NCBI GenBank assembly: GCA_947468985.1
Contig: CANINJ010000042.1
Span: 1 to 11,185, forward strand
DNA length: 11,185 nt
DNA from: Bacteroidota bacterium
GTDB taxonomy: Bacteria; Bacteroidota; Bacteroidia; Flavobacteriales; Flavobacteriaceae
Direction: 5' to 3'
Shown here: one piece after another, positions 1-7,521 of the stretch
How positions within the stretch are numbered: position 1 is the first letter of the stretch
Layout: each line of letters begins with the position of its first letter
The notes under the pieces: model-generated
The model's database searches: none
What the model saw: the letters and a program-made list of their open reading frames with translations, nothing else
Told to the model about the DNA's origin: nothing
Position numbers and translations under genes: made by a program

Positions 1-1677
1 AAAAAAGAAGTAGAATTTAAAACTATTTCGACCTACAATTTAGATGAAAGTATCCACGATTTTTTTCATAAGAACAGTTTCAAAGGTATCGAAACAGAGT
101 TATATCAATTAGAGCGTTTTTTTACTAGAAAAGAAAAAATTAACAAAACGGTTTTTAAACAAATTACAGATATTTATAACCTCGATAATGACAAGGATAT
201 AAAATTTTACTTAACACCCGACGGCGGTTTCCAAGGTAATATTTGGCTAAGAAATGAGAATAATGTCGTTTTTGGTAAAATAATAAATACTAGAGGTTTA
301 GGTAAATTAACAGTCGATTTTAATTTTGGTGCTGGCGGTGGTAACTTGGACGTTGCATTAACAAATCATATATATGAATTTATCACAGCTAATTGGAAAA
401 GAAATAGTCCAAGTTCAACGCTTAATGATTATTTAAGTCAGCCTGTTCAAAATATTATTAATAATGGGTTATCATTGAAAGATTTCTTCGAATTAGGGAG
501 TGAAAAGTTAAATTTTATTGTGCCATTAGATTTGACAAAAGATAGTCTGTCAGAAATTATTATGGCAGATTTTAGTTTAATTCCAACCCCCCATATTCAT
601 AATGTTATAATCTATTTGGAGGCATTACAAAAGCAATCATCAGATTTTATTGATTACATTCAAAGAATTGAAGAGTCATGGGATATTGAAATTTTAGGAT
701 CTGAAATTTATTTTGCCAACAAGAAACAATACAAAGAATTTTATTATTCTAATATTAATCGACAGGATGTATTGAGAATAATTTATCGTTTATATAGCAT
801 TGAATTTATTTCAGATTACACCATTGAATATAATAAAGGATTAGTTTCAATCAGTATAAATAAAACTGATAAAAACTTCTACATTGATGCTACGCAAAAT
901 CATTTATTAAAGTATTTATCCAAAGAAAAAACACAATTGAAAATTGAGAAATTGAAAATTATTTGCCATGATTTAGATGTGTTTCATACAATTAAAGAGT
1001 CGGTAAAAGTAATATTAGATTTCACGTATTCCGATATAGTTGGAAAAAGAAGAAAAGCAATTGAAGACATAAAAGAATTTATAACAGAAAGTATTAAACA
1101 AAATACGAAAACGGAGTTTAAGTTTGAAAATGCAAATTATAATGTTCATTTCAAGCAGCTAATGTATTATTACTTTAATGCAAAATATGCAAAAAGCGGA
1201 TATGTTGAAGCAGGTAATGACTGTTCTTTAATTGATGATTTTAAAAACAACTATTTAGATGATTGGAAAGTTTTTGAAAAATACACTAAACTATTAAATG
1301 ATAAAGCATCATTTATTAATGAATGCAAAATGATGCGTGGTTCTTGTAAAAGAATTTGGCGTTCATTAGCTATTGAAGATACTAAAGAGGAGTATGTGTT
1401 AAATCTACTTTACGCCTATGCAAGCTTCGGTTTAAATAATACATATTATTTTGAAGAAGCAGAAAAATATTTTATGACAGGTTTTGAAAATCTATATGAC
1501 AAGTGCGATAATTACAAAGATTTTGAAAACAAATTGAATCAATTTGAGGAAATTTTATCAAAGGAAGTTAAGTATTATAATTCGAAAGAATTTATTAAAA
1601 GAGCGAAACACAGATTAATGTTAAGAATTAATACCAAATTTGTAGAAAAAATAAATAATAGTTTAAAAGATTTATAG
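1..1677 (+). CDS. C-terminal part of a large, probably helicase-like protein (5' end outside window)
   Basis: The frame is open from base 1 to the TAG at 1675-1677, about 558 codons, so the gene starts before the window. An in-frame TTG at 346 is not needed as a start. I see no Walker motif in this portion. The block around 759-1100 (IIYRLYSIEFISDYTIEYN, then GKRRKAIEDIKEF) and the block around 1155-1480 (YYYFNAKYAKSG, then CKRIWRSLA) recall, from memory, the C-terminal region of very large RecQ-like/DEAD-box helicase proteins found in bacterial accessory regions. Any helicase motifs would lie upstream of base 1. This family call is an inference from pattern memory and is only moderately secure. 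The next gene starts one base after the stop, so the two are surely co-transcribed and probably translationally coupled. The position at the far end of an integrative element suggests cargo, possibly phage defence. Confidence 0.55.
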   Translation, partial: KKEVEFKTISTYNLDESIHDFFHKNSFKGIETELYQLERFFTRKEKINKTVFKQITDIYNLDNDKDIKFYLTPDGGFQGNIWLRNENNVVFGKIINTRGLGKLTVDFNFGAGGGNLDVALTNHIYEFITANWKRNSPSSTLNDYLSQPVQNIINNGLSLKDFFELGSEKLNFIVPLDLTKDSLSEIIMADFSLIPTPHIHNVIIYLEALQKQSSDFIDYIQRIEESWDIEILGSEIYFANKKQYKEFYYSNINRQDVLRIIYRLYSIEFISDYTIEYNKGLVSISINKTDKNFYIDATQNHLLKYLSKEKTQLKIEKLKIICHDLDVFHTIKESVKVILDFTYSDIVGKRRKAIEDIKEFITESIKQNTKTEFKFENANYNVHFKQLMYYYFNAKYAKSGYVEAGNDCSLIDDFKNNYLDDWKVFEKYTKLLNDKASFINECKMMRGSCKRIWRSLAIEDTKEEYVLNLLYAYASFGLNNTYYFEEAEKYFMTGFENLYDKCDNYKDFENKLNQFEEILSKEVKYYNSKEFIKRAKHRLMLRINTKFVEKINNSLKDL

Positions 1678-1678
1678 G

Positions 1679-2374
1679 ATGAATAATATTGACCAAATTT
1701 TATCTGATAATTACGAGCAATTAGATAAATTAAAATTAGAGTTAAAACAAATTGAAACTTTAAAAGAAAGAATTCAAGAGTTAAAGGAGAGCAATGAAAA
1801 AATACCCGAAGAGTTTAAAAAAAGATTTCAATTAATAATTGAGCATGCAACGGAGTATAATAATAACTTGGGAAATTCAGTGAAGCTATTTGTTGAAGGT
1901 AATAATGAACTATTGGTTAAGAACATTAATCAAATAGAAAAAAATATTATTCAATTCCAAAAAATTAATGATGGTTTTAAAAATGAAATCGCTCGTTTAT
2001 CAAAAATAGATTTAGAAGAACATTTCAATAAGCATCAAAATAAATTATCGGAAGTTTTTATTTCAGTTAATGGAATAAATGGGATACTAACAACGATTTT
2101 ACAAAACATCAATAAGATAATTCAAAATTTTGGAGATATTGAACAAACAATTTCTAAAAACCAAAAAGAAATAAATCAAGGGTTTGATATAGTTAAAGAA
2201 AATCAAGAAAAAACAACAAACGATTTATTAAATAAATTAAAGGAAACTGACACCAAATTAAATGAAATAATTTCTCAAAATAAAATATTAAAAAAAGAGA
2301 TGGATTTCAATAAGAAAATTAATTTCTTAATATTATTATTGATAGTGATTTCTACGATTATAATAAAATGGTGA
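1679..2374 (+). CDS. coiled-coil protein with C-terminal tail anchor, unknown function
   Basis: This 231-residue protein is not one I recognise. Residues 1 to about 205 are highly charged, rich in K, E, N, Q, I and L, with heptad-like hydrophobic spacing and many 'I/L-x-x-I/L' steps. That is typical of long alpha-helical coiled coils. Residues about 214-229 are a single hydrophobic segment (LILLLIVISTIII), followed only by K-W at the C-terminus. The protein is therefore probably tail-anchored in the inner membrane with the coiled coil in the cytoplasm. There is no N-terminal signal peptide. The ATG sits one base after the stop of the preceding large gene, so both form one operon and may act together, for example as a cytoplasmic enzyme with a membrane-tethered sensor or effector. 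That joint role is inference. Coiled-coil composition gives spurious similarity to many proteins, so no function is assigned. Confidence 0.75.
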   Translation: MNNIDQILSDNYEQLDKLKLELKQIETLKERIQELKESNEKIPEEFKKRFQLIIEHATEYNNNLGNSVKLFVEGNNELLVKNINQIEKNIIQFQKINDGFKNEIARLSKIDLEEHFNKHQNKLSEVFISVNGINGILTTILQNINKIIQNFGDIEQTISKNQKEINQGFDIVKENQEKTTNDLLNKLKETDTKLNEIISQNKILKKEMDFNKKINFLILLLIVISTIIIKW

Positions 2375-2516
2375 TAGAGAACTTAAACTAATTCAACAAC
2401 TTGAAGTAATGGGTGAAGTAGTCTTTGTAAAAAGATTCGAAGACCCAAGAAATGCTTTTGCTTGCTATTTTTCAAATTTTGACATTGAATGCATTGATGG
2501 TTTGCTAAGTGTTTAA
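2367..2516 (+). pseudogene. possible remnant or short ORF, unknown
   Basis: A reading frame is open from 2367 to a TAA at 2514-2516 and overlaps the end of the coiled-coil gene. It reads RELKLIQQLEVMGEVVFVKR and continues with RFEDPRNAFACYFSNFDIEC. The only ATG is at 2409, giving 35 codons. The composition (charged start, aromatic and hydrophobic end, ordinary codons) is more protein-like than the surrounding AT-rich spacer. It could be the C-terminal scrap of a gene cut by an earlier insertion or deletion. I cannot name the parent family, and chance is not excluded. Confidence 0.25.
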
Positions 2517-2697
2517 AATTATTATGATGGGGTTACTAAATTGGGTTATTTAAATTTTAATTAAAGAACGGATTACAATCAAGCCTTTCAAATTAGATAG
2601 TAAAAGTTATGATGTCCCATTTTAATAAAATTAATACCTTAGTATAGTAAACAAAAAAAATAATCCCCAACTCCTAATTAAAGAAATTGGGGGATTA
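2375..2697. other. gene-poor gap between convergent operons
   Basis: About 320 bases separate the plus-strand pair from the minus-strand DUF3871 gene. The left half holds the possible remnant reading frame that ends at 2516. Bases 2517-2650 are AT-rich, and I see no open frame, strong promoter or tRNA-like sequence there. The right end is occupied by the terminator hairpin of the minus-strand operon. No copy of the tRNA-Asn 3' end is present, so this gap does not look like the other end of the integrative element. Confidence 0.6.
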
Positions 2698-2699
2698 TC
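2652..2699 (-). terminator. Rho-independent terminator of the DUF3871 operon
   Basis: On the minus strand, immediately at the stop codon of the DUF3871 gene, the arms ATAATCCCC and GGGGATTAT form a 9-bp stem. An AA/TT extension with one bulged G continues it inward, and a run of eight T residues follows (A-run at 2653-2660 on the plus strand). There is no T-run on the other side, so it terminates minus-strand transcription only. Confidence 0.85.
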
Positions 2700-3729
2700 A
2701 GCTCAAAAACCAAGCATAGTTGGTAGAACTACCACTTAGTGCATTTGAGACGCCTTTACTAAAATCAAAGGCATTCACTCCTCTTTCAAGGAAAGTGTCA
2801 ATATAACTGGTTTTATTAGAGCCAGTCAATAAGTTGTAAAACTCCCACATACTAATATCTCCATTAGCATTTCTACAGAAGCTTTCATCTTGGTAATAAT
2901 CTTTTGCCACAGTGTTAATGTGACCATCATTTAGAAGCAATTCAGGAATTAAAGATTTTTCTTTTTTAGGCAAGTAATTATAAAGCCTACTCTTGCCAAT
3001 AATTTGAGCAAAATCTCTTTCTGAAAGAGAATTGTTGAGTAGGTTTTTCATTGAATTCAAATGCTCTTGTGCTTTATATTCTGCTAATGTTTGTAACATT
3101 TTAGCTTCAAGGTCAAGATGACTCATAGCCCTAATTTCATTTTGATATCCATCTGTAGAAATACACAGGTTGCAACAAACCATATTTTGGAATCCAATGA
3201 AGAATTTAAACTTCTCATAGGTTTTCTTGTTGTACAGATTTTCCAAATTATAGCTTCTCACTCCTCCAATTGTAAGAGCTAGCTTATTTCCGTTAATAGT
3301 TTCTGTAATTCCAGGAACTCTTATTATAAAAGCCATTCTCTCAAAATAAGAGGTCCTCTGATGCTCTTCCAAGTCTTTGGCAGCAATATGTAAAGCATCA
3401 GGAGTTCTGCCCTTAATTTGGTGGCTAACTCTTATTTCAGGAGTATCTATTGGCTCATTTGGAAAGATAGTTGCTATGGCACTTATTGCAGTTTCTATAA
3501 ACTCTTGATGGGATAAGGTTATTTCATTATCCTTGGTAAAAACAGGAATTACATTTTTAGACTTTAAATGAGAAAGGCTAACACTTTCCGTATTAGCCTC
3601 AATAAAGGGTGATTTTACAATAATTTCAGCCAAACTCCTAGAGGTAATAACCTCATTTTCTATTGGCAGGAGTATCTCTGCATTGTGGGTGATATTAACT
3701 GGCTTTAGGGTAAGTACTGCTGTGTCCAT
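2698..3729 (-). CDS. DUF3871 family protein
   Basis: This 343-residue protein matches what I know of DUF3871, a Bacteroidetes family common in mobile elements. Recognisable blocks are IPVFTKDNEITLSHQEF (61-77), SHQIKGRTPDA (102-112), GGVRSYNLENLYN (155-167), KFKFFIGFQNMVCCN (173-187) and a C-terminal NKTSYIDTFLERGVNAFDF stretch. No catalytic motif is evident. The function is not established. The organisation faintly recalls DUF932 'phage/plasmid-like' proteins, but that is only an impression. The ATG at 3727-3729 lies inside the end of the RecA-like ATPase gene (35-base overlap in another frame), which indicates tight co-expression. A role beside the ATPase in DNA recombination or replication of the element is inferred from this coupling. 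The gene is the last of its operon and is followed directly by a terminator. Confidence 0.88.
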   Translation of the reverse strand: MDTAVLTLKPVNITHNAEILLPIENEVITSRSLAEIIVKSPFIEANTESVSLSHLKSKNVIPVFTKDNEITLSHQEFIETAISAIATIFPNEPIDTPEIRVSHQIKGRTPDALHIAAKDLEEHQRTSYFERMAFIIRVPGITETINGNKLALTIGGVRSYNLENLYNKKTYEKFKFFIGFQNMVCCNLCISTDGYQNEIRAMSHLDLEAKMLQTLAEYKAQEHLNSMKNLLNNSLSERDFAQIIGKSRLYNYLPKKEKSLIPELLLNDGHINTVAKDYYQDESFCRNANGDISMWEFYNLLTGSNKTSYIDTFLERGVNAFDFSKGVSNALSGSSTNYAWFLS

Positions 3730-4573
3730 TTGATGAAATTTTATTTGTTAATTCAAGTAGTAAATTTTTCTTGGTAATAAATTCTTGATCTAAAGTTTTT
3801 GACAATTCAGTATTACTATGGTACAGTTCTCCCAATTCTTTAATATTATTAACTTCGGAAATCTTCTGTTTCATTTCATTTTTGCCCATTGCATCTGTTG
3901 AATTTGCAAATTCAATCAATTTCTTACCTGTAGAGCTATTAATCACAAATTCTGGTCGATTCATAAATAAATTCAATCGGTCTTTTGTCGCTTTAGCTAA
4001 GTGGTTTTCGTTAATTAGTTCAAAATTGACATCCATTTCGTATTCAAACCCTTCTTGAGTAACTTCTTTTGTACCAAGTTTATATACTTTTGTTCTACCA
4101 TTAGAGTCTTTGTCCAAGCTGTATTCTACTTTTCTTCTAACAGTAGTAATGATGTGGCAACTTGACTGAAGAATAGCATCAATAAACGCTTGGTGTCTTT
4201 TTTTGACTGGTCCCCAATCTTGAAATCTGCCGCCAAGCTGTTCGTGAATATCTAAACAGCCTCCCGAACCATTCCATTCCATTGATATTGAGTCGATTAT
4301 AATCACATCCATTTTTGAATCTTCAGCAAGTTTAATCGCTTGGCAAAATTTTTCAGGGTTAAAAGGAGCATTAATATCAATAGTGTTAAATGAACCAAGA
4401 TTACTGTAAAGACTCGATGAGGAACATTCTGAATCTATAACACATATTTTTTTCCAATCATTTGTCATTCCAGAAGCCATTTTTAGGGCAGAAAAACTCT
4501 TGCCGAATCCAGATGCTCCTGATAGTCCAATTCTTAATTTTTTTGCTTTTTGTGAAGCTTTTTTAATTTCCAT
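3695..4573 (-). CDS. RecA-like AAA ATPase (Sak4/AAA_24 type)
   Basis: This is a 292-residue P-loop NTPase of the RecA fold. Walker A is GASGFGKS at residues 19-26 and Walker B is DVIIID at 89-94. A conserved-looking QEGFEYEMDV segment lies at 173-182, and a strand with polar residues (CHIITTVRRK) spans 139-148. This layout is that of the single-domain ATPases of phages and mobile elements called Sak4 or AAA_24, which assist single-strand DNA annealing and recombination, often with an SSB partner. Residues about 230-280 form a helical C-terminal extension rich in charged residues. The gene begins the second minus-strand transcription block, after a 216-bp repeat-rich gap, and overlaps the DUF3871 gene by 35 bases. 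Likely role in this element: homologous recombination or repair during replication. The family call is fairly sure; the cellular role is inferred. Confidence 0.82.
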   Translation of the reverse strand: MEIKKASQKAKKLRIGLSGASGFGKSFSALKMASGMTNDWKKICVIDSECSSSSLYSNLGSFNTIDINAPFNPEKFCQAIKLAEDSKMDVIIIDSISMEWNGSGGCLDIHEQLGGRFQDWGPVKKRHQAFIDAILQSSCHIITTVRRKVEYSLDKDSNGRTKVYKLGTKEVTQEGFEYEMDVNFELINENHLAKATKDRLNLFMNRPEFVINSSTGKKLIEFANSTDAMGKNEMKQKISEVNNIKELGELYHSNTELSKTLDQEFITKKNLLLELTNKISSNGHSSTYPKAS

Positions 4574-4621
4574 ATTTATAAAATTTAAGGTTAATGTTTA
4601 ATTATTAAAAGGTTGAAATGA

Positions 4622-4775
4622 AAAAGCGACTATCACAGTGACAAAGTGACAATCGCTTTTGAAAAGTTATTTTGAAGGATAAAAAGACTAAAGAAAGAAC
4701 TTAAAAAATGATGTTATTTACAAGTTTGAAAATAACTTTTTATATACTGAAGTCACTTTGTCACTTTTTAAGTTC
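4622..4775. repeat. cluster of nested inverted repeats, candidate origin or regulatory structure
   Basis: Four perfect inverted repeats lie in about 155 bases. AAAAGCGA 4622-4629 pairs with 4653-4660 (8 bp). AGTGACAAAGTGAC 4637-4650 pairs with 4752-4765 (14 bp). AAAAGTTATTTT 4662-4673 pairs with 4729-4740 (12 bp). GAACTTAAAAA 4697-4707 pairs with 4765-4775 (11 bp). The 14- and 12-bp pairs are nested and could form one long stem, while the 11-bp pair crosses them. Each 14-bp arm is itself a direct repeat of GTGAC with an 8-base period, and TCACAGTGA at 4633-4641 is a small palindrome. The block lies between the SF3 helicase and RecA-like ATPase genes. Replication origin, operator or RNA switch are all possible. 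The first hairpin could also act as a weak minus-strand terminator, since five Ts follow it. Confidence 0.8.
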
Positions 4776-4789
4776 CTTTTTAACTTTTA

Positions 4790-6283
4790 TTAAGAGGCTT
4801 GTTTAATGATTTTCTCGATATTCAGTTCTACATAATTATTACCATTGCTCTTGTAATGATTGTGTTGTATTTGATAATAATCACAATACTTATCTATTCC
4901 CTTTTTAAAGATAATAGGACTAATCCGTTCCCCATTATTTGGTTTTGTTTTTAAGAATTCATCAAATAATTTGTTTTTATCTATTACAAGAATATCAGGT
5001 AAAGATGGTTTTTGATACAGTTCAGGTTTACTAATTAAGCTATCCATAAAATCAATAAAATCGACACCAATTTCTATTTTTAACCTGTTAAAGTCAATAT
5101 TTATAGGTTGGGGTTCTAATAGTCCATTTTTAAGATAAAACTGTAAGGCTTTAATCATAAAATTGTCAAATTTAATCCACTCTTCTTTATCCCAATCATC
5201 AAACAAACGATGTTCAAATTGCTCTAATGGAGTTTGGATATTTTTGAAATAAGTAGACACTTCATATTCAACTTTTCTGCGTTTTTCCGCATTTCCTCCA
5301 CCACCTTTGACTACATAATTTGAAGTGATTAGGAGTTTTGGAGTTTCTGTGCCTGGAATTACTACAGCATTTTTATACTTTTTTTCGATATAAAGGTCAC
5401 CCGTGATGAGAGGATATAGACTTTCGAAATCGAAATCCTTCTTCACATCATCAAAGAAAATTATTCTATGGTGACCGTTTAATCCTGAAAGTCTAAACTT
5501 ATCCTGACTTTTTATGGTTTTGCCATCGATGAATAATATTGGTACAATTTGGCTTACAGCTTTCCCAATTAAAGATTTTCCAGTTCCGCCATTTGCTTCA
5601 TCAAATTCAACGTCGATTTCCGAATCCATTAAAATGATTGCTTTCGAAAAAGTTGGATCTTTGAAAGAATGAATAAGGTATCCAATAATGGATATAATGC
5701 TCTTTAAACGTTTTGGTTCATTATTGGCAATTATCCAGACAAACTCTCCAAAAACACACTCAGCATCTTCTGAAACAATAAAATTTCTTTTAATAATTTC
5801 TTTCTCCCAAACATATCCTTCAAAATTATCATACTCAACAATTTCAATTTTTTCTAATGTAACTTTTAAAATTGCGTTTTTGAAGTATAAGTATCCCGTT
5901 TTTTCATTCCCTGTGTTTCTGGTCATGTCAATAGTATGAAATGATTCATAATGTTTCTTGGCAACATTCTCGGACCTAAGAAAAAGTTCCCATACATCAG
6001 CTCGATTTATATGCTTAGTGTATTCTCTAATTTCAAATCTCAACAAATGTTCTTTTACTTCTTTCACTATAGAATTTCTCTGAATATTTACTAAGATATA
6101 ACTCCCTGTTTCATCAATTACTTTCCGATAGCCTAACGCTTCCCAAAATAGAATGAGCTTTTGATTACTAATTATAATTTCCATTTCACCTTTTTTGTTA
6201 AGGCATTCATCAAAAAAAGGTAATACAAGATGGAAACGGTCTATTAAATTATTTACGTCGTTATGCTGCATATTTTCTTCCAT
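4790..6283 (-). CDS. SF3-type helicase (primase-helicase C-terminal module)
   Basis: A 497-residue protein. Residues 225-340 carry a superfamily 3 / D5-like helicase core: Walker A ANGGTGKS (230-237), Walker B RIIFFDD (273-279), a sensor-1 strand ending in Asn (KLLITSN, 316-322) and a basic arginine-finger candidate EKRRK (333-337). Such proteins form ring helicases that melt and unwind origins of plasmids, phages and satellites. The N-terminal 200 residues show no primase motif that I can recognise, so it may be helicase-only or work with a host primase. The C-terminal part from about 430 resembles a winged-helix DNA-binding tail, as in many D5-type helicases, but this is inferred. The start overlaps the integrase 3' end by 23 bases. 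A second ATG four codons in (6269-6271) is equally possible. It is probably the replication initiator of the element. Confidence 0.82.
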   Translation of the reverse strand: MEENMQHNDVNNLIDRFHLVLPFFDECLNKKGEMEIIISNQKLILFWEALGYRKVIDETGSYILVNIQRNSIVKEVKEHLLRFEIREYTKHINRADVWELFLRSENVAKKHYESFHTIDMTRNTGNEKTGYLYFKNAILKVTLEKIEIVEYDNFEGYVWEKEIIKRNFIVSEDAECVFGEFVWIIANNEPKRLKSIISIIGYLIHSFKDPTFSKAIILMDSEIDVEFDEANGGTGKSLIGKAVSQIVPILFIDGKTIKSQDKFRLSGLNGHHRIIFFDDVKKDFDFESLYPLITGDLYIEKKYKNAVVIPGTETPKLLITSNYVVKGGGGNAEKRRKVEYEVSTYFKNIQTPLEQFEHRLFDDWDKEEWIKFDNFMIKALQFYLKNGLLEPQPINIDFNRLKIEIGVDFIDFMDSLISKPELYQKPSLPDILVIDKNKLFDEFLKTKPNNGERISPIIFKKGIDKYCDYYQIQHNHYKSNGNNYVELNIEKIIKQAS

Positions 6284-7517
6284 GATTTAAATTATAAATT
6301 GATATTGGTTCCATTAATAGCTTTTCATTTGCATCGTCAATCACATCATTTTCAAAATCTTTTAGGTATGCTGAAGTGATTGATATATTTTGGTGCCCCA
6401 TCGACTGACTTATAATGTCCGTTGATACTCCTAATTGCTTTAAATTAGTTGCGAAGCTGTGCCTTGCCACATAACTTGTGAGTGGCTTGTCAATTCCGAC
6501 TATTTCAGCAATCTTTTTTAAGTCACTATTGAATCTTTTTAGTTTTTTTGCTTTCCTATTTTCAATTTGAATTGGTGTCATACCTTCATTTAGTAAAATG
6601 GGAAAAACAAAATTTGTATCCGTATTAAGATCCTTATAGTAATTAAGAATATCTTGAATAGGCTGTAGTATTTTAACAGTAAATCTACCCTTGGTTTTAG
6701 AGCGTGTGTAAATGATTTTATCATTCTCAACTCTGTCCCATGTTAACTTCATGATGTCATAGAAGTTCATACCGCGGGTGTAATAAGAAAACACAAATAA
6801 CTGTTTTGCTTCCCGTAGTTGTGGATATTTAGCTTCGTCAAGATTTTCAATCAATCTAACTTCATCTCTGGACAATGCTTTTTTGAATCCTTTACCCTTA
6901 AGTTTTGAAACTTTATAAGTTTTAAAAGGATAGTATTTTTCTTCTACAATACCTTTTTTAATAGCATCGTTATAAACAGCTCTCAATTCTCTCATTCTTA
7001 CTCCAATTCCGCCATCATTACTGCCAGTAGACCTCATATGAGTTTCATATTTATCCAGCATCTCAACGGTTATTTCTTTGAAGAGTATTTTTTGATTTTT
7101 ACAAAACCTGAAAAATGAATTTTTAGTGTCTTTATGCGCTCTTGCGTTTCCTGTTCGTCCGCCAAGATTTAAATCAATAATTTTATCTTCCCAAAATTCT
7201 AATACTGTAATCTTACTTTGCGCTTTTCCTCTAAATTTTTGATCAAATTGATCAAGAGTAAAATCAATTTCATCAATATTGAATTGGTCAATAATCATCC
7301 AAGCTTTCTGTTTCAATTTTGACAAAAGAAGATTCTTTTGGATATGGTTAGGCATACTCTTTTGGAATTGGGATGATTTCTCATCCCAATTAGATTTCTG
7401 ACAATCCATTCCCAAAGTAATAATCTTAACTTTTCTGTTTTTAATGATTCTCAAAACGATAGGATATTGTCCATTTTTGTTTTGAGCATCTCTGAGTAAT
7501 ATGTTAATTTTTGCCAT
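6261..7517 (-). CDS. tyrosine recombinase / integrase of Bacteroidetes type
   Basis: This 418-residue site-specific recombinase would integrate and excise the element. It has the N-terminal beta-rich arm-binding domain of Bacteroidetes integrases (about 1-95), a SAM-like core-binding domain (about 100-200) and a catalytic domain (about 212-400). Visible catalytic residues are R248 (YYTRGMNFYDI), K276 (SKTKG), R352 and H353 in SYVARHSFAT, H375 in MGHQ, and the nucleophile Y384 in TSAYL. The position normally His in H-x-x-R is Tyr (Y349), a substitution common in this branch, so the enzyme looks intact. It lies in mid-operon: 4 bases after the 165-residue orphan gene and overlapping the SF3 helicase gene by 23 bases. 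Integrase and replication functions are therefore expressed together, presumably under the HTH gene's promoter. A tRNA-Asn gene 1.9 kb upstream is the likely target site. Confidence 0.93.
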   Translation of the reverse strand: MAKINILLRDAQNKNGQYPIVLRIIKNRKVKIITLGMDCQKSNWDEKSSQFQKSMPNHIQKNLLLSKLKQKAWMIIDQFNIDEIDFTLDQFDQKFRGKAQSKITVLEFWEDKIIDLNLGGRTGNARAHKDTKNSFFRFCKNQKILFKEITVEMLDKYETHMRSTGSNDGGIGVRMRELRAVYNDAIKKGIVEEKYYPFKTYKVSKLKGKGFKKALSRDEVRLIENLDEAKYPQLREAKQLFVFSYYTRGMNFYDIMKLTWDRVENDKIIYTRSKTKGRFTVKILQPIQDILNYYKDLNTDTNFVFPILLNEGMTPIQIENRKAKKLKRFNSDLKKIAEIVGIDKPLTSYVARHSFATNLKQLGVSTDIISQSMGHQNISITSAYLKDFENDVIDDANEKLLMEPISIYNLNHGRKYAA

Positions 7518-7521
7518 AGTG

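Noticed and set aside
346..348. TTG as the start of the first gene
   Set aside because: The same frame is open back to base 1 with protein-like sequence, so the gene enters from outside the window.
2375..2697. Left end of the integrative element in this gap
   Set aside because: No sequence resembling the tRNA-Asn 3' end is present here, so there is no positive sign of an attachment site.
4622..4660. Hairpin as a simple terminator of the helicase operon
   Set aside because: The 23-base loop and only five Ts make it weak as a terminator, and the neighbouring nested repeats suggest a larger structure. It is kept only as an alternative.
5688..5939. Plus-strand open frame inside the helicase gene
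   Set aside because: It is antisense to a clearly coding helicase with intact motifs, and it has no recognisable product.
6588..7517. Integrase inactivated because the His of H-x-x-R is Tyr
   Set aside because: Tyr at this position is common in Bacteroidetes integrases, and all other catalytic residues, including Y384, are present.
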